Positions 52,726-61,070 are shown, counted from the stretch's first letter. The stretch: 64,000 nucleotides of DNA from a bacterium (GCA_021805775.1 JAJZED010000002.1:24390-88389), one strand, 5' to 3'. A program made the numbers and translations. The notes: a model not told the origin generated them from the sequence alone.

Positions 52726-54003
52726 TTAGCGGAAGAGTCCGAGAACCGACTGAGCGTTCGTGTTGGATTGCGCCAACACCGAGGTGCCGACCTGTACCAG
52801 CACTTGCAGCTTCGTGAACTGCGTCGTTGCCTGACCGACGTTGAGGTCGCGGATCGACGATTCCGAGGCCTGCAAGTTGACGGCCGCGATGTTGGCGTTG
52901 GTCGAATCTTCGTTGAGACGGACAACGACTGCACCGAGGAGTGCCTGCTGGTTGAGAATCGTGTTCAGCGCCTGGTCGATCTGACCGATCGCGTCTTCCG
53001 AACCGATCGACGGGTTGTTCGCCGCCGAGAGCGCCAGGTTGATGTTCGAGATGCGCAGCGTCTGCGTATTCGTCGCCTGGATGCCGATTTGGATGACGTC
53101 GCCCTCGTTCGCTCCCGATTGGAAGTTGAACGCGGGGTTGTTCGGGTTGGTCAGCGCAGCGACGTTTTGCGTCACTTTGACGTACGAGGTCACGCCGACA
53201 TCGAGCGAGCTGATCGACCCGATGGTGACGTTGACGTTGTCGAACGCGCCGGCGATGCCCGTGGCACCGTAGAGCGTGCTCGAGACGCAGACCTGCCCCG
53301 TTGCGCTGGCAACGAAGGTTTCCTGAACGGCGATCGAGACGCCGGTGTTGACCACCTGGAGTTCGATCGTGCCGTCGAGCGTCGAGCCGGCCGCACCCGA
53401 GAGACCGGCCGCGGGGCCGGCTGCCGTGGTGAAGAAGTTCGCGCTGCTGGCGACCGCCGAAGCGGCGAGGAAGCCGTAGTTGAAGCCCGAGACTTGGAGC
53501 GCTCCATTGGTGGAGAGCGCCGAGTTCGAGGTGACATTCAACGCAGCTTGCACCTGCGGCTGGAAGCCGGCGTGGCTACCGTCGAGGAGCGGCTGACCGT
53601 TGAAGTTGACGCTCTGCGAGATGCTGTTGACTTCGAGCAGCAACTGGCTCACTTCAGCCTGAAGGTTGACGCGATCCTGATTGCTGTTGAGGGAGGACGA
53701 AGCCTCGACCGCGAGGCTGCGGATACGCTGCAGAATGTCGGTCGTCGTCGAAAGCGCACCGAGCGCGACTTGCGCCGCGTTGTTCGCGTTCTGGACGTTC
53801 TGAACGGCGGTATTGAAGCCATCGACCTGCGTTTGCAGGTTCGTTGCGATGGCGAGACCGGACGGATCGTCCGCCGCGGAGTTGATGCGCAAACCAGAAG
53901 AGAGCTGAGTAACAATGTTCTTCAGCGCGCTCTGGTTATTATTGAGGTTGAACTGAACGCTATTGGCCAACAGGTTGTTGGCGATGCTCAGACCTTGAGC
54001 CAT
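52726..54003 (-). CDS. fliC: Flagellin
   Basis: The filament subunit, 425 residues. The D0/D1 N-terminal part has SSGLRINSAADDPSGLAIAT (the Toll-like/FliS-facing conserved region) and LQRIRSLAVEASSSLNSNQD; the C-terminal helix has VRLNEDSTNANIAAVNLQAS and ends LFR. The variable middle is rich in Ser/Thr and contains one Cys, offering O-glycosylation sites. ATG 54003 is fixed by AAGGAGG seven bases upstream; the frame also opens 12 codons earlier. It has a sigma-28-type promoter, a CsrA-like leader and its own terminator. Confidence 0.96.
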   Translation of the reverse strand: MAQGLSIANNLLANSVQFNLNNNQSALKNIVTQLSSGLRINSAADDPSGLAIATNLQTQVDGFNTAVQNVQNANNAAQVALGALSTTTDILQRIRSLAVEASSSLNSNQDRVNLQAEVSQLLLEVNSISQSVNFNGQPLLDGSHAGFQPQVQAALNVTSNSALSTNGALQVSGFNYGFLAASAVASSANFFTTAAGPAAGLSGAAGSTLDGTIELQVVNTGVSIAVQETFVASATGQVCVSSTLYGATGIAGAFDNVNVTIGSISSLDVGVTSYVKVTQNVAALTNPNNPAFNFQSGANEGDVIQIGIQATNTQTLRISNINLALSAANNPSIGSEDAIGQIDQALNTILNQQALLGAVVVRLNEDSTNANIAAVNLQASESSIRDLNVGQATTQFTKLQVLVQVGTSVLAQSNTNAQSVLGLFR

Positions 54004-54010
54004 TTGATTT

Positions 54011-54017
54011 CCTCCTT
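54011..54017 (-). promoter_or_regulatory. Flagellin Shine-Dalgarno site overlapping a GGA (CsrA-type) motif
   Basis: AAGGAGG is seven bases before ATG 54003. It contains GGA, so CsrA bound here would block ribosome access, as established for the B. subtilis hag leader. Confidence 0.75.
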
Positions 54018-54062
54018 GATTGTTGCGCGCGGAGCGCACAGGTAGAGACTAGTCATCTGCGA

Positions 54063-54079
54063 GGAAGCGTCCTGCTCCC
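54063..54079 (-). promoter_or_regulatory. Flagellin leader hairpin with GGA loop (candidate CsrA site)
   Basis: In the mRNA GGGAGC and GCUUCC pair over six base pairs, with one G-U pair, and enclose the loop AGGAC. GGA in a short hairpin loop is the preferred CsrA target. It lies shortly after the predicted transcription start and ~50 bases before the ribosome site. Confidence 0.65.
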
Positions 54080-54088
54080 TCCCCTAGG

Positions 54089-54116
54089 ATATCGGAAGGC
54101 GGCGGCCCCGACTTTA
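54089..54116 (-). promoter_or_regulatory. Sigma-28-type promoter of flagellin
   Basis: TAAA (54113-54116), 16-base spacer, TCCGATAT (54089-54096): a near-perfect match to the TAAA-N15/16-GCCGATAT form known for SigD/FliA. Transcription would start near 54082. Confidence 0.85.
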
Positions 54117-54118
54117 GG

Positions 54119-54128
54119 CCCCCCCCCC
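54119..54128. repeat. Ten-base homopolymer (C10/G10) beside the flagellin promoter
   Basis: Ten consecutive C on the plus strand (G on the flagellin strand) end two bases before the TAAA -35 element. Runs of this length slip during replication. Confidence 0.9.
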
Positions 54129-54133
54129 GTAAT

Positions 54134-54400
54134 TTAGCGTTTTTTTACCGGAATATGGGGGCGGAGCGCGGCGACCCCGGTCCTGCCGGCGGCGGGCGGC
54201 TCCCCTGGAGCGGCCGCTTCGGCGGCGGCGCGCTGGTTGCTCCGTTGGATCTCCTCGTAGACCTCCGAGCGGTGGACGGGGATATCGCGCGGAGCGTCGA
54301 TGCCGATCTTGACCTGGTCGTGATCGAGCGAGACGACCACCAAACGAATATCATCGCCGATCATGATCGACTGATTCGCTTTCCTGCTGAGCACAAGCAT
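54134..54400 (-). CDS. csrA: Carbon storage regulator CsrA
   Basis: The product has 88 residues: the standard core ([34 protein letters not shown]) with RNA-binding Leu4, Arg6 and Arg44 kept. An Ala/Pro-rich tail of about 30 residues ends in basic VKKR. E. coli CsrA has 61 residues; longer C-termini are typical of CsrA proteins that are antagonised by FliW, which is encoded just upstream. GGAGG lies eight bases before the ATG, and its GGA could allow self-control. Confidence 0.95.
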   Translation of the reverse strand: MLVLSRKANQSIMIGDDIRLVVVSLDHDQVKIGIDAPRDIPVHRSEVYEEIQRSNQRAAAEAAAPGEPPAAGRTGVAALRPHIPVKKR

Positions 54401-54463
54401 CGGGCTGCCCTCCGTGGCTGCTGCAAGCCGCAGATGGGCTCGCTTCGCGGAGGAATTTCGCGG

Positions 54464-54483
54464 GCAGGGGAGTCCCCCCCTGC
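54464..54483 (-). promoter_or_regulatory. Hairpin with GGA loop between fliW and csrA (candidate CsrA site)
   Basis: In the mRNA GCAGGGG and CCCCUGC form a seven-base-pair stem with loop GGGACU, exposing GGA. It is 64 bases before the csrA ATG, whose ribosome site also contains GGA. There is no U run, so it is not a terminator. Confidence 0.5.
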
Positions 54484-54495
54484 GCTCTGGAGCGG

Positions 54496-55002
54496 CTAGG
54501 CGCCGTGAGGGGCGGTCGGCGCGGCGGCGTTCGCCTTCCTCGGCAACGGCATCCGGACCGGGTAGGAACTTCCGTCGAGCGGCACTTGGCGACCGCGGTG
54601 ATTATTGAGATTGAGCAATATCGGCGCGAAGAGGTTCATCGAGATCTCCTCGGCGTTCTGCGAGACGATGACCACGCAGAGCGTCGCGAAATCGGTCGGC
54701 TCGGCGATCGCCAGCGACGCGATAGCGTAGGCGGGAATGCGCGGAGCGTAGTCGTCGAAGAGCGCATACGGATCGGCGGTGGGAATCGCGACGTTGAGAT
54801 CGTCGAGGCTCTGAAGCCAGACGAAATTCGGTTGCGTATCGAGCGTGAGAGCGACCCAGCGATGGAGGTTGGGGAAACCAGGCAACCCCCAGGTGAATTC
54901 GAAGACGTCGCTCGGCGAAAACGTGAACGTTCCGAAACGCGGGAAATCCATCGTCGTGCTCTCCGGTATGCTTTGCACCGAGATATCATTCATCGTTAAC
55001 AC
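54496..55002 (-). CDS. fliW: Flagellar assembly factor FliW
   Basis: FliW binds flagellin and, when free, CsrA, coupling flagellin translation to export. The product has 168 residues with the family pattern: [20 protein letters not shown] near the start and [20 protein letters not shown] then GRQVPL near the end. The start is GTG 55002 (GAGAGG seven bases upstream) or ATG 54993. It is followed by csrA after 95 bases, the usual fliW-csrA order. Confidence 0.93.
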   Translation of the reverse strand: MLTMNDISVQSIPESTTMDFPRFGTFTFSPSDVFEFTWGLPGFPNLHRWVALTLDTQPNFVWLQSLDDLNVAIPTADPYALFDDYAPRIPAYAIASLAIAEPTDFATLCVVIVSQNAEEISMNLFAPILLNLNNHRGRQVPLDGSSYPVRMPLPRKANAAAPTAPHGA

Positions 55003-55024
55003 CGTAAAGCCTCTCTAAAGCCCC

Positions 55025-56326
55025 TTATGAGATGTAGTCGAAGAGGCTCTTCTGCTCTAATTGAGCGGTCGTACTATATGCCGCCTGCAGCGCGGTCTGC
55101 GTGAGAGAGAACTGCGACGTCACTTTAGCAATATCGGTATCCTCGATATTCGACTGTACCTGGGTATCGTTAAGAACTTGTGCATTCACGGAGCTCCCGG
55201 CGGCTTGAATCGATTGGATATTCGCCCCGAGAAACGCGCGTGCGTTCGATACTCCCTGAATCACCCGGTCGATGTTGCCGAGTTGCGTGCTGAGCTGTTG
55301 CACCGTATTCGCCTGCGTTTGCAGGTTGAACACCGAGGTGAAGTTCGCCGCGGTCGTCGTTCCCGCGCTCGGCACGTTGTTGACCTGAAAAGCGCCGGCA
55401 ACATCGCTAAGAATTAATCGCTCTGCACCCTGTTGCGGAATCGTCCCAGGAATAAATTGCGCGGTAACTCCCGTTCCCGATCCATCGATCGCCGCGACGA
55501 CCGCACCGATCGTAGCGGTCGAGGCGAAGGTCAGCGTCACGCCCGAGGGCACCGAAGCGTTGGAGATGTTGATCGAGATCTGACCGCTGCCGTCAGGCGC
55601 GATCGAGGTGAGAAAGCCGGCCGCGTTGAGTTGCGTCCCGAGCGTAATGTAATAACCGCCCTGATTGACCGCAACGCTGCTTTCGTCGACGACCGTCGAA
55701 CTCGTGAGTGCGAGTTGCAGATTCTTCATCACCTGGAAGACATCGGGCGAGCCGTCGGGGGAGTTATAATTAAATGCCTGCTGAAACGTCACCGACGAAT
55801 CGATGATCTGCCCGTTGGGCAGCCGTTGCGTCTGCGACTGAAGATTGCCGCTAAACGTAATGCCGTTGGGGGCCGTCCCGACCGCTTGCACCAGCGTACC
55901 CGCCGGGTTCGCCGTTCCGGCAAAGACGTACTGGCCGGCGAATTGGGTATTTGCCAGGCCGACGCTCTCCTGAAAGAGTTGATTGACCTGGGTCGCGATC
56001 GCCTGGCGCTGCGAAGCGGTCACGGTGTCGCTCGCCCCCTGAATAGCCAGCGAACGGACCTGCTGCAAGACGCTCGTCAGCGAGCCCAAGGCGCCGTCGA
56101 CGGTCGTGAGCTGATTCGAGAGATTCGTCAGGTTCGATGAGGTTTGCGTTCCCAGCGCACCATCGGTACGGATCGCGAGATCTTCTGCGATCAACGACGG
56201 ATTATCGGAGGGCTGGTTGAGCGACTTGCCGGTCGAGAGCTGCTGCCCTTCGATCGCCTGTTGCACGACGAGGTTGTCGATGGCGTTGGTCTGCTGTTCG
56301 TAGAGTGACGATGTGGCGATGCGCAT
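55025..56326 (-). CDS. flgL: Flagellar hook-filament junction protein FlgL
   Basis: HAP3, 433 residues. The flagellin-like N-terminus (MRIATSSLYEQQTNAIDNLV, LSTGKSLNQPSDNPSLIAED) and C-terminus (NIEDTDIAKVTSQFSLTQTA, LFDYIS) are conserved. The middle carries a Ser/Thr-rich insert making it longer than E. coli FlgL (317). It lies 17 bases after flgK and 22 before fliW, the usual late-gene order. Confidence 0.93.
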   Translation of the reverse strand: MRIATSSLYEQQTNAIDNLVVQQAIEGQQLSTGKSLNQPSDNPSLIAEDLAIRTDGALGTQTSSNLTNLSNQLTTVDGALGSLTSVLQQVRSLAIQGASDTVTASQRQAIATQVNQLFQESVGLANTQFAGQYVFAGTANPAGTLVQAVGTAPNGITFSGNLQSQTQRLPNGQIIDSSVTFQQAFNYNSPDGSPDVFQVMKNLQLALTSSTVVDESSVAVNQGGYYITLGTQLNAAGFLTSIAPDGSGQISINISNASVPSGVTLTFASTATIGAVVAAIDGSGTGVTAQFIPGTIPQQGAERLILSDVAGAFQVNNVPSAGTTTAANFTSVFNLQTQANTVQQLSTQLGNIDRVIQGVSNARAFLGANIQSIQAAGSSVNAQVLNDTQVQSNIEDTDIAKVTSQFSLTQTALQAAYSTTAQLEQKSLFDYIS

Positions 56327-56343
56327 GTTCGAACTCCCTATCC

Positions 56344-58503
56344 TTAGGACCCGACTCCGAGATTGTTAATGAGCGTTTGCATCATTTGGTTGATGACGTT
56401 GATCGTTCGCGCGGCGGCGGAGTAGGCATTCTGATACTGAACGAGATTCTGCGTCTCTTCGTTGATGTTGATGCCGCTGATGCTCTGTCGAACTTGGTTG
56501 ATGTTGTTCGCCAGCGTCGTTTGCGTCTGGTTCCCCGAAATCGCGGCCTGGCCATCGAGCCCGACCCGCGTGACGAAGTTGCCGTAAAACTGGCCGAGCG
56601 TCTGCGTCTGCGCGCTCTGTACCGAATAGCCGACGGCATGCGCGAGACTCGGTGTAAAGGTCACCGATTCGATCCCCGTCGTCGGGTTAACCGAGATCGC
56701 CGAGACCACGACGTTCTCTTGCGGTGCGCCGCCGCCGGAGGTTGCGTCGATCGTCAGCACCTGGCCGACCGAGATATTATTGACGCCGGAGGGCAACGCT
56801 ACCGTCGTCGGCGATCCCGCCGTCGCCGCCGTCGCCGAGGTGGTCAAGAGCGCCGGGACGCCGACATTCGCCGAAAAGACGGAGAGCAGTGCGTTCGCAC
56901 CGGAGTTGTCTTGCGCACCGAAAGCATTGCCGGCGTTCTGCGCGACGCCGTCGATAGCGCCGGCGCCTAAGACGCCGAGCAGATACTGATTGGCCGGCGT
57001 CGTGCCGGGAACGGCATCGAGAGAGTCGGAGATCGTGAATCCCGGCTGTTGCGGAGCCCCGCCTTGAGCCGCCCGGCTCGCGGGATCGACGTTGGTCGGG
57101 TCTTGAGCGAAGATAATGCGCTGCGAATTGGGATCGAACGACGCGGTAACGCCGAGGTGCGCGCTATTAAAGTGGGTGACGAAGGCGTTCACGCTGCCGT
57201 CGGTCGTGCCGGTGTTGTAGTTGAAGGTCTGCGGAATCCCGTTGATCGTCACGGTTAACGTCCCGACCAGCGGCGCGGTCGGCGGATTCGCCAGCGATGC
57301 ATAGTTCGTCAGCGGCGCCGATGTGTCGATGCTATTATTCCCGGAGTTCATCGGAATCACGAGGCTGCCCGCAGCGGTCGATGCAAAGGCGATCGGCAGC
57401 TGCGCCGGATCGGTTATGCCGGCTTTGATATTCCCCGCCGAGATCGGGAGATTCCCGACGATCGGCTGGAAGAGTGCGGCGCCGGGCTGCCCGTTTTGGT
57501 CGTACGCGGATTGCGTAATGCGATTGACTTCATTTGCGAGCGAGCTCGCGAATTGATCGAGCTGATGTCCGTAAACGGTCAATTTATTATTGTAGAGATC
57601 TTGCAGCGCCGCGAGTTGCCCGCTTCCGAGCGGAACGCCCGGTGCGCTCGACGAGGCCGGGGGTGTGCTCTGGAAATTGATCTTGAACGTCGAGGTGCCG
57701 TTACTCGCCGTACCGACCGTCGGGGCCGCGAGGTGGTAGACCACCGTATCGTTGACGAGCGCCTGGCCGTTCACGCTGACTAAGACCGATCCGTCGGACT
57801 GAATCGAGGTCTGCGTCGAAAGATACTGCGAGAGCTGGTCGATGAGATAGTTGCGCTGATCCTTATAGGTATTCGGGCTGTCGCCGGCCGCCGTCGAAGC
57901 GCGAATCTGTCCGTTGAGCGCACCGATCTGATCGAGGATGCCGTTCGCCGTCGTTACCAACGTCGTCGCCTGCGAGAGCGCCGAGTTTTGCTGCGTGACG
58001 ATCGCGCTCGATGCATTATTGAGTGCCGTCGAGAGCGCTTGCGCCTGGGCGATCACGCTTGCGCGCACCGAGGTGCTCTGCGCGCCGCTCCCCTGAGCGA
58101 CGAGCTGATTGATCGCGGTCTGGAACGCCGTGTACTGCGCGCCGATCCCCGAATTCGGGTCGCCAAGGGTCGATTGCAATGCATTGAGCGTATTTTGCTC
58201 GGTGCTGTAAAAATTCTGCGACGACGATGCGCCTCGAAAGAGTTGATCGTAATTATCGGCGTGAATGCGCAGGATCTGCTGCACCAACACGCCGTCGCCG
58301 ACCGTCCCCTGCGAATGTGTCGGCGAAAAAGGCGACCCTGCGATCGGCGGAGCCTCGTTGAGAATGACGACCTGGCGCGATGCGCCGGGCGTATTCACGT
58401 TCGCGATATTATTCGAGGTGACGCTTTCGGCATATTGGAAGGCATTGAGCGCGCCTCCCATCATGCTCAGATCGAAAAAGGTGCCCTGGGGAATAAAGCT
58501 CAT
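56344..58503 (-). CDS. flgK: Flagellar hook-associated protein FlgK
   Basis: HAP1, 719 residues. The rod-type N-terminal block FQYAESVTSNNIANVNTPGA and the C-terminal block SISGININEETQNLVQYQNA then INQMMQTLINNL are both conserved. The DQRNYLIDQLSQYL helix is typical for FlgK. A central Ser/Thr/Gly-rich region accounts for the above-average length. It overlaps the FlgN-like gene by four bases (ATGA). Confidence 0.94.
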   Translation of the reverse strand: MSFIPQGTFFDLSMMGGALNAFQYAESVTSNNIANVNTPGASRQVVILNEAPPIAGSPFSPTHSQGTVGDGVLVQQILRIHADNYDQLFRGASSSQNFYSTEQNTLNALQSTLGDPNSGIGAQYTAFQTAINQLVAQGSGAQSTSVRASVIAQAQALSTALNNASSAIVTQQNSALSQATTLVTTANGILDQIGALNGQIRASTAAGDSPNTYKDQRNYLIDQLSQYLSTQTSIQSDGSVLVSVNGQALVNDTVVYHLAAPTVGTASNGTSTFKINFQSTPPASSSAPGVPLGSGQLAALQDLYNNKLTVYGHQLDQFASSLANEVNRITQSAYDQNGQPGAALFQPIVGNLPISAGNIKAGITDPAQLPIAFASTAAGSLVIPMNSGNNSIDTSAPLTNYASLANPPTAPLVGTLTVTINGIPQTFNYNTGTTDGSVNAFVTHFNSAHLGVTASFDPNSQRIIFAQDPTNVDPASRAAQGGAPQQPGFTISDSLDAVPGTTPANQYLLGVLGAGAIDGVAQNAGNAFGAQDNSGANALLSVFSANVGVPALLTTSATAATAGSPTTVALPSGVNNISVGQVLTIDATSGGGAPQENVVVSAISVNPTTGIESVTFTPSLAHAVGYSVQSAQTQTLGQFYGNFVTRVGLDGQAAISGNQTQTTLANNINQVRQSISGININEETQNLVQYQNAYSAAARTINVINQMMQTLINNLGVGS

Positions 58504-58976
58504 GCTTTGCTGCTCACTAAGACGCTGTTGCTCGGCGGTGCCACGAAGCCGCGCCGACGATAGGTGCCCGGCTCGCTCGCGGCACGTTGCATCGCCAAGG
58601 TCGTCTTGACCAGGCGATCCATGCCGCCGGCGATTAGGGCTTTATTATTGTTATTGGTAATCGTCACGCCGATCGAGGTCGTCATCAATTCCGCGAGGCG
58701 CTGGTTCATCTCCCACGCCAAAGCGCGGGGTGCATAACTGCAGACCTGTCGCAACGTCATCGTACCGAAACCGCGAACCTGCATGGCTCGTCGTTCCGAT
58801 GCCGCCCGCGAAAAGCTCTCGCGTGCTTCATCGAGACTCTGCTGGGCAACCGAGATTTGCTCCGCATCGAGATGAACCAACGCCTTGGAGAGCGCCTGCG
58901 CCCTCTCTCCGAGGACGCGCAGCGCCTCCGACTCCGCCCCAAGAGCCTTTGCAAAAAGTTCCCACGAATCGCTCAC
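58500..58976 (-). CDS. FlgN-like flagellar chaperone
   Basis: The product has 158 residues, nearly all helical. Position directly before flgK and flgL, whose chaperone is FlgN, together with size and helical heptads (ERAQALSKALVHLDAEQISV, QQSLDEARESFSRAA), support the call. An Asn run (ITNNNNKALIAGGMD) in the C-terminal part is unusual. ATGA overlaps join it to both neighbours. Confidence 0.68.
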   Translation of the reverse strand: MSDSWELFAKALGAESEALRVLGERAQALSKALVHLDAEQISVAQQSLDEARESFSRAASERRAMQVRGFGTMTLRQVCSYAPRALAWEMNQRLAELMTTSIGVTITNNNNKALIAGGMDRLVKTTLAMQRAASEPGTYRRRGFVAPPSNSVLVSSKA

Positions 58977-59314
58977 GGTCCGCTACTCCTCTTGACGTTG
59001 ACCTTCGCTTCCTGCGATGCATCGGCGAGTACGCTCGCCTTGAGTTGCTCTTCCAACATCTTCGCGATGCCGATGCTTCCGGTTTTAGCCATCTCTTCGG
59101 CACGCTGCTGGTCGAGCATCGACTGAAATATCCGTTCGCCGTTGCTCTGCTTGCCGAAAATCGATTCGTGCGAGACGGTTTTATCCATCGCGCCCATGAC
59201 GAGTTGCAAAAAGACGCCTTCGAGCTGCGTCGCCGCTTGATCGAGACGCTTCATCGCTTGCTGCTGGACGGGGCTTAACGGCGGAGTCGCCGCGGTTTTT
59301 CCGATCTCGCTCAT
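58973..59314 (-). CDS. flgJ: FlgJ N-terminal-type rod-binding protein
   Basis: The product has 113 residues, matching only the rod-assembly domain of FlgJ: ATQLEGVFLQLVMGAMDKTV then GERIFQSMLDQQRAEEMAKT and GSIGIAKMLEEQL. The peptidoglycan-hydrolase domain of enteric FlgJ is absent, as in many phyla, so a separate muramidase elsewhere must open the wall. It overlaps flgI by one base. Confidence 0.88.
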   Translation of the reverse strand: MSEIGKTAATPPLSPVQQQAMKRLDQAATQLEGVFLQLVMGAMDKTVSHESIFGKQSNGERIFQSMLDQQRAEEMAKTGSIGIAKMLEEQLKASVLADASQEAKVNVKRSSGP

Positions 59315-60462
59315 TACTGTAAGACGACCTCCGCCTGTAACGAGCCCGCCCGACGGAGCGCTTGGACGATCGCGATCAGGTCGCGCGGCGCAACGCCGAG
59401 CGTATTGAGCGCGCGCACGACCGACGCGAGGGTCGCGGCTCCGGCGATAAACTCCAGTCGCTTGCCTTTGTTGGTCGCGGTGACCGTCGTATTACTTTGC
59501 GTTCCCGGCGATGCGGTGGTAAAGGGTTGCTGCACGACCTTATTCCGGGTCGAGATCGTAATCGTGAGGTTGCCGTGGGCGATCGCACAGGGTGCGAGTT
59601 TGATATCGCCTCCGAAGACGATCGTTCCGGTTCGTTCGTTCATCACGACCATCGCCGGCTCGTCCTGCTGCACCCCGAGATCCGAGGCATCGGCAAGAAA
59701 TTGAACGACGTTCCCGGCGTAGGCTCGCGGCAGCGTCACGTGGATGGTTTCGGCGTCGAGTGCGCGAGCCGTTCCATATCCAAAGTGCCCGTTGAGCGTG
59801 TATGCGAGGTCCGCTGCGGTCTTGAAATCCGGAGTCGTTAAGACGTAATTGAAACCGCTACCGTTCCCGGTCGTAATCGGCGTCTTCATGCTGCGCGCGA
59901 CGATGCCGCCGCGCGGCACCATCCCGACGGCGGTATAATTCTGCGTGACGCTATTGCCGGCGGCGGGCCCGGCGACGAATCCGCCGACCGAGATCGCTCC
60001 TTGAGCGGTCGCATAGACGAGATTGTTTGCCGCGTGCAACTCGGTGAGCACCAGGGTGCCCCCCTGCAACGTCGACGCGTCGCCCATCGCCGAAACGGTG
60101 ACGTCGATCTTGTCTCCTTGGTGTGCGAACGGCGGCAACGAAGCCGTCACGATCACTGCAGCGACGTCGCGCGTACGCACCGCCTGACTGCTCACCGTCA
60201 GTCCGAAGGACTGAAGAATGTTCTGGATCGTCTGACTCGTGAAGAGCACCGAGGTCGAATCGCCGGTCCCCTGAAGGCCGACGACGACGCCGTACCCGAC
60301 GAGTTGGTTGGAGGTGACGCCCTGAACGCGCGCGATGTTTTTGACGAGTACGCGCTCGAAAAACGCCGCCATCGTCGCCCGCGGCGCCGCGAGCGTTGCA
60401 ACGAAAGCGATTGCCGCAACGAGTGCGGAGATTCGGCGGAGCGTCTTCATACGAACGTTCAT
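59314..60462 (-). CDS. flgI: Flagellar P-ring protein FlgI
   Basis: The product has 382 residues with a signal peptide in the first ~32. FlgI blocks seen are ARVQGVTSNQLVGYGVVVGL, QGTGDSTSVLF, SQTIQNILQSFGLTV and the C-terminal TLASVVRALNTLGVAPRDLI. It forms the periplasmic bushing around the rod, so the cell has an outer membrane and a peptidoglycan layer. Start choice between Met1 and Met5 is open. Confidence 0.95.
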   Translation of the reverse strand: MNVRMKTLRRISALVAAIAFVATLAAPRATMAAFFERVLVKNIARVQGVTSNQLVGYGVVVGLQGTGDSTSVLFTSQTIQNILQSFGLTVSSQAVRTRDVAAVIVTASLPPFAHQGDKIDVTVSAMGDASTLQGGTLVLTELHAANNLVYATAQGAISVGGFVAGPAAGNSVTQNYTAVGMVPRGGIVARSMKTPITTGNGSGFNYVLTTPDFKTAADLAYTLNGHFGYGTARALDAETIHVTLPRAYAGNVVQFLADASDLGVQQDEPAMVVMNERTGTIVFGGDIKLAPCAIAHGNLTITISTRNKVVQQPFTTASPGTQSNTTVTATNKGKRLEFIAGAATLASVVRALNTLGVAPRDLIAIVQALRRAGSLQAEVVLQ

Positions 60463-60464
60463 GG

Positions 60465-61070
60465 CTAAAACAAGAAATCCAATATCTTGCGAATGATTCC
60501 CTTATGCCCCTCTTGGAAATTCCCCGAGAAGGTCGCCTGAACGTCGGCGATGCGCGAGCTCAACACTTGGTCGGTCGAATCGATATCTTCGGGCCGAACG
60601 TACCCGATCACGTGCAACACCTGAGCGCTGCCGTTGACCGTGAGCCCTTGGTTACCTTCGATCTGCAGCACGCCGCTCGGAAGGACGTTGGTTACGGTTG
60701 CCATCATCGCCGAGACGAAACTGTTCTGCCCGGTGTGTTGCGTCTGCGACTGAACCTGCGAGGAGCCCCCGATCGAGGTGGGGATGCGCAGGAAGGCCAG
60801 CGCGAGATTTCCGGTCGCACCGGGATAGCCAAGGCTCGCAGTCTTACTGTTATTGACGATGTTCGAACTATTGCTGGCAACGCTAAAATCGTAGACGACA
60901 TAGACGAGATCGCCGATCTGCGATGCGCGATGGTCGGGTCCCAACTGCAACGGGTGTCCCGGACCCGCCGGCGCGGGTGCCGGCACGTAGAGCGAGCCGG
61001 CGAGTGCCGACGCCGGGGCGAGCGCGAGACAGAGCCCGATTACGGCGATCGTGCGTATCATGCTGTTCAT
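60465..61070 (-). CDS. flgH: Flagellar L-ring protein FlgH (no lipobox)
   Basis: The product has 201 residues. The family core is QIGDLVYVVYDFSVASNSSN, then TATVTNVLPSGVLQIEGNQG-like (VTNVLPSGVLQIEGNQGL) and IGYVRPEDIDSTDQVLSSRI with the closing DVQATFSGNFQEGHKGII. E. coli FlgH is a lipoprotein, but here the signal ends ASALAGSLY with no Cys, so it would be cleaved by signal peptidase I. It overlaps flgA by four bases. Confidence 0.93.
   Translation of the reverse strand: MNSMIRTIAVIGLCLALAPASALAGSLYVPAPAPAGPGHPLQLGPDHRASQIGDLVYVVYDFSVASNSSNIVNNSKTASLGYPGATGNLALAFLRIPTSIGGSSQVQSQTQHTGQNSFVSAMMATVTNVLPSGVLQIEGNQGLTVNGSAQVLHVIGYVRPEDIDSTDQVLSSRIADVQATFSGNFQEGHKGIIRKILDFLF

Noticed and set aside
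52339-54045. Long plus-strand frame (568 codons) opposite flagellin
   Set aside because: Arg/Asp/Val-rich shadow of the flagellin gene on the antisense strand; the flagellin reading is certain and has promoter, ribosome site and terminator.
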